Part shown: positions 1 through 10,200 of the stretch, one piece after another | Layout of the letters: every line of letters starts with the position of its first letter | How positions within the stretch are numbered: the first letter of the stretch is position 1 | NCBI GenBank assembly: GCA_028023455.1 | Contig: JAQFVV010006255.1 | Coordinates: 4,572,501-4,636,500, forward strand | Direction of reading: 5' to 3' | DNA: 64,000 nucleotides | From: Epiperipatus broadwayi | Taxonomy: Eukaryota > Onychophora > Udeonychophora > Euonychophora > Peripatidae | The notes under the pieces: generated by a model | Databases searched by the model: none | What the model was told of the DNA's origin: nothing | What the model saw: only the letters and a program-made list of their open reading frames with translations | Program-made: the position numbers and the translations under genes

Positions 1-105
1 TGTAGCATATAACATTTAGTAACTCCTCTGAGCTTCGCCCATAGTGTTATTATTATGGCATTATATCTAGTGATTAGTGTTGTCAATGACTGATACCTTA
101 TTGGG

Positions 106-222
106 ATTGCACTTCCTGTTCTTTAGGTTATAATGCCTCCTGTACATACACACAGGTTGCAGTACCTGTTCTTTAGGTAATAATGCCTCATGTACATACA
201 CACATATTCTTTAGGTTATAAT
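106..222. repeat. 50-bp tandem repeat, about 2.3 copies
   Basis: The unit starts at ATTGCACTTCCTGTTC, contains CTTTAGGTTATAATGCCTC and ends in GTACATACACACA. A second copy starts 50 bp later with a few substitutions, and a third, truncated copy keeps only the TTCTTTAGGTTATAAT part. It is a small minisatellite. No coding potential or transposon end is visible around it. Confidence 0.8.
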
Positions 223-1023
223 ATATGCGTGTATGTATATGTATATACATAAGTCTCTGTGCATGTTCAAGTATTTATTCCAAAAATAAAGTTTGATCAT
301 TTTTATTTTAAATATTTATATCAGAATATATTTTAAACTTGTCTTAAATTATTCAATAAGAAAGCTGCCAACTTCAATATGAATTCCTTTAAATACTTTT
401 AATATGTATTTATTTTTTTAGAAACATAATAATATGAAAAAGATAGATTAAAAAAACATAATTATGGTTAAGATTAGCTGAAAAAAAAGATAAAAATGCA
501 AGTTGAGTGTTTTACATTCATTGACAAGAGCAACATGGTCACTTTTAAATACCTGACAAAAGGCCAGTATATATTTTACTTAAAATATTTTACACTACAT
601 AGAGGAACTGCAAAATTCATTACATGAACATTTGATACTTCAATTATATGCTATTCGAAAAATAATGTAAATAAACAAAAAGTAAAAATATTTAATTTCT
701 TAAATTGTTAAGAAAGATGAGCATTTTAGGCATAAATTATTTTTTTCAATGTAAACAACTCCATTCTCTTTTTGCAATGCTCTTTCTGAATCTCTCGTGA
801 TATTAATATATCAGTCACATTTTTTGCATTACTATAAATAATAAGAATCATTTTTCAAATGATTAAATTTGATATTAACATAATTGGCAAGCCAAACTTT
901 AACAATTACTTCCTAAACATAGAATTATTAAATATTATATGCTACATTTTTGATATATAACTTTAAATTATTTAATGATTAAACATATATATATATTGAT
1001 TTTTTCCAAATTGCATAAATGAT
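223..1023. other. AT-rich DNA, nothing recognised
   Basis: Only A/T-rich sequence with short homopolymers and a brief TA run near 986. I see no open frame, tRNA, transposon end or repeat shared with the rest of the window. Confidence 0.6.
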
Positions 1024-1165
1024 TGGACCAATTGATGAGTGCTGATTCACCATGAAATACATATATTGGAGATCATTTATCTTTTTCACGTGTGTGGTCA
1101 TGGGTATTGGTTGTATAAGATAGAGTCTATAGCTGAAGGAAGTTTGAAAATCAATGTTTCACTTT
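1024..1165 (+). repeat. Family A repeat, degraded copy
   Basis: Carries the family core GATGAGTGCTGATTCACCAT, then a TTGGAGATCATTTATC segment and GTGTGTGGTCATG, followed by TTGGTTGTATAAGAT. The same string of blocks recurs at 25405, 44650 and 45502, and inverted at 7149 and 62343. The terminal GGGTTCAAATCCC block of better copies is lost here. The left inverted half is also missing, so this is a half-element. Confidence 0.75.
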
Positions 1166-2776
1166 TTAATCATATGCAGTAAGTAACAATAATGTTACAA
1201 TTTCAAACATTACAATTCTTTTAAATCAAATCTATCACATATTGGGGTTTTTGCTTTGCTTTTTTTTATTATTATTATTAAAAAATTTAAATTTCATTTG
1301 AAATTACTGCAGCATAAGGTAGTAATTAGAGCAATTCTACAAAACATAAGCAAATTCTTGGAGTGCATGATGCAAGTCATCAAATGATAATTATTATTTT
1401 AATTTTATTATAAATAAAAAAATGGCCATTTGTTTATAAAAATAAATCGTTCTCTCTTTAAAAAATAAAAAGAGAAAAGTATGTTTTTATAACAATAAAA
1501 AAAAAATGCAATAACTTTTATTTCTTTTTCATGAAGGTGCACAATGAAATGAATATATATATACACACTAGTTCTTACATATGTAAGTGTACGTGTTATC
1601 CGAATTTTTGTAGTTTTTAAAAAAATATTTTTATAATCCTAATTTGTTTGCGTACTGTAACTTTGAAATTAAAGTATATTATAAATTATGTCTCTGTAAT
1701 GTATATATATACCTAATAATGTAGAAAATAAAGCATTACCAATAAAGTGTCAGATATTAAGTAATTTATGCTATCTACTAGATAATTTGAAACAAAATAT
1801 AGTAAATATCATATCACAGTATATTAATCAAAATAATAATAAATTTATGGACACAATACTTCTACTATTAATGGTGAAGGCAAAATAATATTACAACCCT
1901 ATATTTGATTGGGTAAAAGGTTTTGACAACACAGACTAATCTGAAATGTTTACCATCTAGCTAATAATGACTAGATAGATATTCATTTACCAACCTATAA
2001 CTAAATAATAAGCTGGTATCTAAAAAATAAAGTCTAAGCTCGATTATGACCTAAAAAAAGTTTCCAAGATTCGTTTAGACTATTCTTGAGTGTTTGGTAA
2101 TTAATAACTTTTTCTCAACCATTAAGTAATTAAATCCCTACCTACATGCTTCTGAGAGCAATACTTTTCACCATATCTAAAATCATCTATTGTAAGCTGA
2201 ATAATCATTTCATTAGACATCAGTTGATGCAGTACTTTAAAATCCCTATCTTCAGACCAATTTCTGGCATTTGCTTTTGTCAATGAAGACTATGTTTCAA
2301 AGCTGGGATTGAATTCAGCTCTAAAATTCCAGAAATGGTATTAAATACTTATAATTATAATGGATAGCTCTGGTGTAAATGAAGAGTAGAACCCTTGGAA
2401 ACTACTATTAATATTTATTAAAAATATTATAGTGAGTTAATAAAATTTAAAGTTTAAATTTTCATATAAAAAAAGTTTTAAAAAATGGTTCAATATAGAA
2501 TATCATAATTATCAATGATTCTGATGCAGAAATTATTTTGAAGCTGAAATATTATTATTACATCCTAACCATAAATGTACCTTGGATTTTTTTTTACACT
2601 ATTTCAAAATGACTTAATTATTTTTTATGAGAAAAGGGGTATATAATGAATGTTAAATGATAAGCAGAAAATCAACTTACTTACATATTCTAAAAGATAT
2701 AAAAAAATTTAGAAAGTCTTCATTTAAAAAATCTAACTCTATTCCAAAAAAGTATTTGGTAAACAATTCATTATGA
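1166..2776. other. AT-rich DNA, nothing recognised
   Basis: No supported feature. A dinucleotide run lies near 1553 and a slightly GC-richer patch spans about 2140-2400, but neither shows coding frames or a repeat partner elsewhere in the window. Confidence 0.55.
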
Positions 2777-2850
2777 CAAGGGTCAGCAACCTAGGGCACG
2801 CATGCCAAATGTGACATGCAGAACAATTATCAATAGCACCCTGATTAAAT
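2777..2850 (+). mobile_element. Possible hAT-type transposon end
   Basis: The string CAAGGGTCAGCAACCTAGGG followed by CACGCATGCCAAATGTGACATG resembles the CAGGGGTCGGCAACCT-type termini of many animal hAT elements, with a GC-rich subterminal palindrome. I found no matching inverted end downstream, so at best this is a solo or truncated terminus. It is a family resemblance from memory, not a database hit. Confidence 0.35.
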
Positions 2851-3616
2851 TGAAATAATAAAAAATTATAAGCATATGCATTTGCATCACCTATATTTTG
2901 TATATGCAACTCACATGTAAATGGAAACCATGATTCAGTTTAATTTATTAATTATTTTGTACAATAAATGTACATTCACCTTTGCTATTTTCAATAAAGA
3001 TAAGTGCTAAGTGGGATGGAAATATTTTTTTCCCCAGAGATGATTAATTTTGCCTGTTTTTTTTTTTAATTTCATAGTGAATAGACCTAATTTCATAGTG
3101 AATAGATCTTTGATACTTTTGTATGCAACTGTGTGTTTAAAGTAAATTTACATTCAGGCTGAATATTATATCAATTAATTCATTTGAAAAACTTCTATTC
3201 ATAATATAATAATACATATTTAGTTTTGCTGTATTTATTGGGGGGGGGGAGCTTATAATTAATGATAATCAGGTTAATGCGTGAATGAAATCTGTAAATA
3301 CATGAAACTTGATATCGTTCAACTCTAAAAAAAGTTTTTTTTTCTTTTAAATGTCTATTAAATTAAAGAAAAGAAGATTATATGAAAAACTTCCAATTTC
3401 GAGTTGATTTTTTATATTACAAAAATGAATTTCTTTGCTAAAAAAATACTTGTTTTATTTTGTTATTCATTAATCAACACTTTAATTAAACCATGGAAAG
3501 CTAAATACGCTTTGCCTATTCTGAATCACTGTAATTTTGTAACCAATGCAATTTTTTTAAGCACAATGAGATGAATTTCTCCATGCCAAAGAAGATTTTT
3601 AAACATGTTTTTCAAA
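2851..3616. other. AT-rich DNA with small simple repeats
   Basis: Holds a short tandem duplication of TTTCATAGTGAATAGA near 3070-3107 and a run of about ten G at 3240-3249. Otherwise featureless. Confidence 0.6.
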
Positions 3617-4588
3617 TACACCTGGGTCTCTTTTTACGCGGACTTATTTAACACGATTTTAAAGTTATGCGATTCGTATTTCACCGGAAGTCGAACTCCG
3701 ATATTGCGCTATTACTTTAAATAATAAATTTTGCGCACTTACGTTATATTGAAAGTAATAGCACATTATTGAAATTCGACTTTCAACTTAGTAATTTCAA
3801 TATTTTCAGTGCTTTATAATAGTAAGATTTTATGCAATACTGAAATTAAAATCATGATTTCCACATTTTATGTATACACACATTAAATTTTACAAGATTA
3901 TAATGTAAATTTGTTCAAACATTGTGCATGTTAATTTTGCATTTTAAATCACATTCTGTTTTTCCTTTTTAAAAAAGAATGTTTAATCAATTATTAATCA
4001 TTTAGTGTCTGCAAGTTTATTTTTAAAAGATGAGTAATAGCAATGGGCACAATTAAAATTGAAAATTAAAGACAAAAATAAGAATTTAATTTTTAGTTAT
4101 TAGATTAATTACTAATTACGTTGTTACCAGAAAATCATTAATTAACACAACATGAGAGTGACGTTGGCACTAGTTGTATTTCATCTTGTGAAGAATCTGA
4201 TTTTTTTATCAGTTTGCAAACGAACCTGTTTACCGGAAAATAGTGATAATAATTAAAACGTGCATAAAAAAATATAAATTACTGTAAATTATGCATAAAA
4301 ATATATTGTTTTGAATAAAATTAAATATTATAGTTAAAAAAAGTTTGTCTTGTATCAATTTTTTTCAAATTTAAAATTTTTTATTAGTCATATTTTATTT
4401 CCTTATTTTTTTTTTTGCACGAATTTTAAAGTAAATTTTATGTTCGTGCTTTGCTTTTATGCGAGTTTTGAAAAATCACAGTCCATATCCCCCCTTTTTC
4501 AAGGTAAGTTACGTCTATTTTTGCACGATTTCGTTTGCACGTGTTTTCTGAGGAACCTATCTATCGCTTAAAATGAGACCCAGGTGTA
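3617..4588 (-). mobile_element. TIR transposon T1, copy 1 (non-autonomous)
   Basis: A 972-bp unit bounded by inverted ends reading TACACCTGGGTCTC, continued imperfectly as NTTTTANGCG for a TIR of about 23 bp. The outermost TA on each side could be a TA target duplication, as in Tc1/mariner/pogo-type elements. The whole interior matches, in reverse complement, the element starting at 62885. No transposase-like frame is visible; the longest frame (4350-4571) is low-complexity and dominated by Phe. Relative to copy 2 this copy lacks two blocks of about 95-100 bp but keeps about 40 bp that copy 2 lost. Subclass is uncertain; the TIR faintly recalls pogo/Tigger ends. Confidence 0.85.
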
Positions 4589-4660
4589 TAATATATTTTA
4601 ACAAAACATACTTTTCACTTGTGATTATGTAATTAAATTAATGAATGACCAATAATATAA

Positions 4661-4724
4661 GATCTGGTTATAATGGGTTTCAAAAGTATGCAATATATCA
4701 TTTTGAAGTCCATTATAACCAGAC
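4661..4724. mobile_element. Tiny hairpin MITE-like element
   Basis: ATCTGGTTATAATGG at 4662 faces CCATTATAACCAGA at 4710, with internal TTTCAAAA and TTTTGAAG also mirrored. The element is little more than two TIRs joined. A single right end of the same type (TTTTGAAGTCC then TTATAACCAGA) recurs at 22908-22934, which supports a dispersed mariner-like TIR. Confidence 0.6.
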
Positions 4725-5170
4725 CGCTTTTGATATTACATATAGTAATATTGGTAGAATTGTTTTGGCACATGAAATAAAATTATAGCATAGATTTGGC
4801 ATGAAACTACTAAGAGGTTTACAATCCATGCACTAAGAAATGGACAGAGGGAGAGGAGGATCAAAAATTTTCATAAAATAAAAATGGTAAAATTAAAAAC
4901 AAAGATGTAAAAAACAGTGAACAAATGTGAGCTGAGTGGTAGAAAAACCAGTAAAATGAAACAATATAGAAAGAGAAATATAATTTTCTTATAATTTCAC
5001 ACAAAAGTGACAAATAATCTGAAATTGCAACTATCTTATAGAATAAATCTTAAACAAATGATACAAAAAAAATAAAGAAATAATCCTCTAAAAAAAAAGA
5101 ACCACCAAAAAAAACTATTTTCAATTATTAAAAAAAGCAACTCCAAATAAAAAATTTCCTAAAAAAAAAA
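4725..5170. other. A-rich spacer
   Basis: Strongly A-rich on the plus strand with several A runs. No feature supported. Confidence 0.55.
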
Positions 5171-6263
5171 AATTCCAATGTATAAACAATGAGGATTGCC
5201 AATTCCTCTACAAGCTTTGTGATAAATGCTTAGCCAGAGCCAGCACTTTAAATATCTATGTCAGGAACCAACCCCTGACCATGGTTTCATGCTTTGGCAC
5301 TCCTCAGAGAGGTGTCAGGGTAGGTTCAGATACTAGATCTAAAAATACCAACCCAAAGCGAAGCACTTATCTAAAAGTTATCTATTGAGTGGAAAATCAA
5401 AAATTTTCAGACATCTACATGTCTTCAAACCCAGCTATCGAACTCAAATAGTTATATGGGCTGATAGATTTTCAGCCATACCATATATTAGTAGTCTTAG
5501 CAATATAAAATTGCATAAGATTTATGGCAGTGACTATAAATAGTCAAAATAAGAGTCTTAGATCACATGACCCTATTTCTTAAGCTTGTAAGTTATAAAC
5601 AATGAGGATTGCCAATTCCTCTACAAGCTTTGTCTGAACCTATCATGACACCTCTCTGAGGAGTGCCAAAGCATGAAACCACAGTCAGGGATTTGGGGAG
5701 GGGTTCCTGACAGAGATATTTTAAGTGCTGGCTCTGGCAAAGCATTTATCACAAAGCTTGTAGAGGAATTGGCAATCCTCATTGTTCATAACTTACAAGC
5801 TTAAGAGATAGGGTCATGTGATCTAAGACTCTTATTTTGACTATTTATAGTCTCTGCCATAAGTCTTATGCAATTTTATATTGCTAAGACTAGTAATATA
5901 TGGTATGGCTGAAGATCTATCAGCCCCATATAGCGATTTGAGTTCAATAGCTGGGTTTGAAGACATGTAGATGTCTGAAAATTTCAGATTTTCCACTCAA
6001 TAGATAACTTTTAGATAAGTGCTTGGCTTTGGGTTGGTATTTTTAGATCTAATGTCTGAACCTACCATGACACCTCTCTGAGGAACCATGGTCAGGGGTT
6101 TGGGGAGGGGTTCCTGACAGAGATATTTTAAGTGCTGGCTCTGGCTAAGCATTTATCACAAAGCTTGTAGAGGAATTGGCAATCCTCATTGTTTATAACT
6201 TACAAGCTTAAGAGATAGGGTCATGTGATCTAAGACTCTTATTTTGACTAATTCCAATGTATA
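5171..6263. mobile_element. Family B foldback element with 14-bp TSD
   Basis: The perfect direct repeat AATTCCAATGTATA lies at 5171-5184 and again at 6250-6263. Between them the left arm (about 5185-5633) is the reverse complement of the right arm (about 5751-6193), roughly 445 bp each. The spacer of about 120 bp is itself a partial unit. The arms contain AGGATTGCCAATTCCTCTAC, TCACATGACCC and TCTACATGTCTTC blocks, in a unit of about 440 bp repeated inverted, then direct, then partial. No coding frame is visible. The TSD shows the foldback inserted as one piece by a staggered cut. Related unit pieces occur at 55370-55600. Confidence 0.85.
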
Positions 6264-7070
6264 TTTATTGACAAAAATTATCAGTAACAAAAACAATGCA
6301 TACCTAAAAACTATAATTAAAGCTATTTCATGAAAAGTGAGTGTAAAATAAATTCTTAAAAATTTATTTCATATTGTGTTATTAAAAAAAATGAAAAAAA
6401 ATGTATATATTGCTTCTAGAGAAAAAAATAGCAACAATAAAAATCAGACATTTTGTTTTATTACTGTTACTTTTTTCTCATAACATCATTTCTTTCAACA
6501 GTTATCATTAAATATATTTAAAAATAAAATTAAAAGATATTCTTTTTAGATAGTTTGTAATAGAACAGTTTTACTCTTCAGCTGTTATATTTTCAGTACA
6601 AACAACTGTAGTCTTATAATTCTTTCTCTGCTGCATAAGAGAATGCAGAAAGGATATATGAACTTATTGCACAGTAGTATATTCTTTATAAATACATTTT
6701 ATGAAATCAAATATTATGATAAAAATAACCAATTAGGGACATAAAACTTTGATGCCATTTTTTCATAACATTGATTATTTTCAGAAAATTTTCTTGAATT
6801 CTCAAAAATCTATTCCACATATCTTGGTAATCACTGTATTATTATCTTAATTTCCCAATGTAATTTATATTCAAAATAAACATTTTGAAGATACTGTATC
6901 AAGTGCTATTTCAGGCAAAGATTCAGATGTTCCTCAAATCTCAGTTACACTGCTAGGGGGAGGGAGGATAAAACTATTGCAGGAATTGATCACATTTGTA
7001 AAAAAAAATTATACAAGGGCAAAAGACAAAAATATTGCTGACTCACAAAAAAAAAAAAATCTTTTATTTT
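6264..7070. other. AT-rich DNA, nothing recognised
   Basis: No feature supported. It contains ordinary A/T homopolymers, including an A run just before 7060. Confidence 0.55.
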
Positions 7071-7157
7071 TTATAGATATAATAAACACCTCTATACTTC
7101 TCCATTCTTTCTAAATTCATATAAATAAAGATATAATAAAAGACAAATGACCCCCAA
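7071..7157. repeat. 87-bp direct repeat, left copy
   Basis: Begins TTATAGATATAATAAACACC and ends ACAAATGACCCCCAA. It is repeated at 7483-7569 with a single visible mismatch (CTTCTCC versus CTTCCCC). The near identity marks a recent duplication, in contrast to the decayed surroundings. Confidence 0.9.
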
Positions 7158-7482
7158 GATGCATTTCAGGCTGAACCAGCACTCATCAGTTGGCCCAGGT
7201 CACTATCTTCCATATATATCTTTATTATATGCAAAGTATTTATCTAGAGTAAATTGTTACATTTTCATTTACCATTGTCAAACTTCCTCCATTCACAACT
7301 TTGACACCATCCATTTCAGATAAATACACTAATGATTATTACTAATCATTTTCGAAACTAGAGATTATCTCTAGTATAGATATATACTTTAAACCTCAGT
7401 TAAAGATTAATATATCTGATTTCTTTTTTTTAATTTACACACACAGAGTTATTCATCTTTCTCTGTCTTGTATGTAATATCT
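7158..7482 (-). repeat. Family A repeat core between the two 87-bp copies
   Basis: Read on the minus strand it gives GATGAGTGCTGGTTCAGCC, the family A core, close to the GGGGGTCATTTGTC block that lies inside the left 87-bp copy. Near 7330-7370 is a segment (ACTAATCATTTTC, ACTAGAGATTATC) that also occurs, inverted, inside the family A copy at 62343-62870, so the two elements share more than the core. Confidence 0.7.
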
Positions 7483-7569
7483 TTATAGATATAATAAACA
7501 CCTCTATACTTCCCCATTCTTTCTAAATTCATATAAATAAAGATATAATAAAAGACAAATGACCCCCAA
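7483..7569. repeat. 87-bp direct repeat, right copy
   Basis: Second copy of the 7071-7157 sequence, 412 bp downstream and in the same orientation. It includes the family A block ATGACCCCCAA, but what follows (AACTGCTTCAG) differs from the core that follows the left copy. Confidence 0.9.
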
Positions 7570-9400
7570 AACTGCTTCAGTACTGTTGTTTAAAAATAAA
7601 CAAATATACTTCTTGCAAGTATACAGTCATTAAAATTTCTCATTTTATTGAGCAAAAATATATAAATTGCTTCAACTTTGGCAAAAAACAATAAAGATAA
7701 AGCATACTCTAAATTTTTATAAAAATATGTATAATGTATATCTAGCACAATAAATTAGATGTGACTCTAAGTATTTTCCATCCATATCTCAAAATTTCTG
7801 TACATAAAGTTACCTATTTTTATTTTCAAAGACTAAAAATTCATTGATGTATTGGGCCACTATTATAAAAAATAAAGTTTTCATTATCTTTTGTGAATGT
7901 ATAATCTTCAATGATAACAAGAACTTCAGTATTTTTCATTGTTTTAAAAACTATTATAACTTTTTTTTGCCTAGACTATTCTAAAATTTCAAATGATTTA
8001 CTATAAACAATCATGTTGCAACACTTTCATCCATATCTTTATCTATGCATGAATTAATTTAGAGAATTTCTTGAATATCTCCTGCTTAATTTTACATTTT
8101 TTGCTATAATATCAGGCTTTTTGTTTGAGATTTTGCTTATTAAATTTGTCTTAACTTCAATATTTTTTTTTATTTTACATTGTAAAGTATGACAATAATG
8201 TTTATATTTGTATGATGCTATCTTTGTTAGCGAATTCATTTTGCTTCCCACACATACACATCCTTCAACAATTATTTTAAATTTGCCTTTATTAATTTGA
8301 AAAATTCCAACATAGTTAAATTTCTTCCAAAAACAAATGGAACAATATGTTTATTGCACACTTAAAGATGACTTTTCAAACTAAAAAAAAAATGTAAATT
8401 ATGACATTCAATTTGAAATATAACACACAATGTATTTAATATATTTTCTTTTATAAAGAAGGAACAATCCCTCTGGTTATGCACTTTAAAAATCTCTTTG
8501 AACTCACCTGTGAGCATCAACTTTAAAGTAAAAGTGGAAGCCCATGCTTAGAGTCCATTTATATATAAAGCAATCTTTGTTCATCATGCCAAAATCAAGG
8601 CTCAAATCCACTATGTGCTCGATATATATATATATATTATTAATTTAATTGGATAAACTTGTACATAGGATATGCTATGTAAATAACAGAATATTTTTAA
8701 AAAGTAAATTAATATTTTCTTTTACAAATTTGTTTACATATTTTTAAAAATATCACTCTTATTGAAAGACGCTTTGTGTTTTGTTTAGTTGTTTAAAAAA
8801 TGATATAAAAAAAATATATTTTATAAGTTGAGGTATTTTTTTCCTTGGGAGAATTTTTATTTTGGAGATATTTTCTTAAAACTGATAAAAGGGAAATGAG
8901 TATAATAAAACTAAAAAAAACTTTCCCACTTCATGAAAGTAGAGAAGAAAATGAGCATTAAACCCATGACCATAAAAAAATTATCACTTATTACAAATCT
9001 TTCTGTTCTGAAATTAAGGCATATTGGCTTTAAAATATAATTCATTATATAATTAACGTATACTTTCCACATTTACCTTCCATTAACCAGATAAACTGCA
9101 GAGAGAGAAATTACAGATCAGAAGGAAAACCTATGGTAAAAATAAAAAGGTTTGAGGATATAATAATAGATACAAATGTTGTATATTAACAAATGAAAGT
9201 GATACCAGGGAATAAGTTTAATATGTCAATTGAGGCAATGTAAGCAACATATAGCAGGTGGAAACATTTCAAATGTATAGAAAATAAAAATTGAAATTAA
9301 ATAAAATAAATATGGATTTTTGAGTATGAATGTGCTAAATACAGATATTATTGAAGCACAACCTCATAATAGATGTTGTAATGGAAAAAAATATATGATA
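7570..9400. other. AT-rich DNA, nothing recognised
   Basis: A TA microsatellite lies near 8621-8637. A 65-codon open frame on the minus strand (8054-8251) is Lys/Asn/Ile-rich and matches no family I know, so it is treated as chance. Confidence 0.55.
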
Positions 9401-10200
9401 AGCACAAATTTCAGTGCAGAATTGCAAGTTTTTCTTTCATGATGTTCCTCTAACATAATCTGATAAAACTACTACATGTTTGTGAACTTGTCCTAGATTA
9501 TCTTAAACCAAGAAACACCTGCAGCAGATAGCAAATCTCCAAAGTTTCTAAAAAATGTGAGATCTAAAACTAAGGCATTTTTTGTTAAAATTACTCAGTA
9601 ATAGTATTCATATGGAACATATTCCAAAAATTTGGCATAAAAGCAAAATTGTCTTAAAACCAAATAAAGTCAGTAATTATCCAAAAAATTATTATTATTT
9701 CTTACAAACTTTTTGAAAAATTCATATTGATGACAATTTTGTCAATAATTAAGTTATCAATCTAGAGAGCAGATTGGGTTTAGGTTAGGATGAAGCTATG
9801 GTGAATATATTTTATTTCTAATCATTCCATTGAAAAGGGCTTTCAAGATAAATTAAAAAGTGGTGCTATCTTTAGTCATTTAACCTCAGTTTATGATTCT
9901 GTTTAAGAAAAATGATTGTAAAATTCTTAAATGCAGGAAAAGAAGGATTTCCCTTAGAAACATTCAAATGATACTAAATGTTAATCAAAATACATATAAA
10001 ATTGTACAGAACTGTCTAACTGCAGGATTTAATTTTTCACCTACTTTATTTAAACTACTCATCAATGATATGAAAAAAATGGAAATGTTTTAAGTATGTT
10101 CAATTTTTCAACTAAACAGCAGGTAAAATCTAAATACAACTTTTTGCAATAGTAAACTGAAATATCTTCTAATGCATGATATTTAGGATGAACATTCAGG
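9401..10200 (+). pseudogene. Jockey-like LINE reverse transcriptase relic, copy 1
   Basis: Pieces in shifting frames follow a Jockey-clade reverse transcriptase in order: a block ending PAADSKSPKFLKN with LRSKTKAFF-like residues (the AP-D--FLK region), a PNKVSNYPKN-like block in place of NYRPISLL, a GFR-like block, then ILKCRKRRISLRNIQMI and FSPTLFKLLINDM. The ADD catalytic box is absent: INDM is joined directly to KKMEMF. In the second copy (42480-44300) about 115 bp with the ADD box lie between these two points. Many stops and shifts; long dead. Confidence 0.65.

Noticed and set aside
4350-4571. 73-codon open frame inside transposon T1
   Set aside because: Phe-rich low-complexity sequence; the equivalent stretch of copy 2 does not preserve it as a recognisable protein.
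8054-8251. 65-codon minus-strand frame
   Set aside because: Lys/Asn/Ile-rich noise expected in AT-rich DNA; no motif and no repeat partner.
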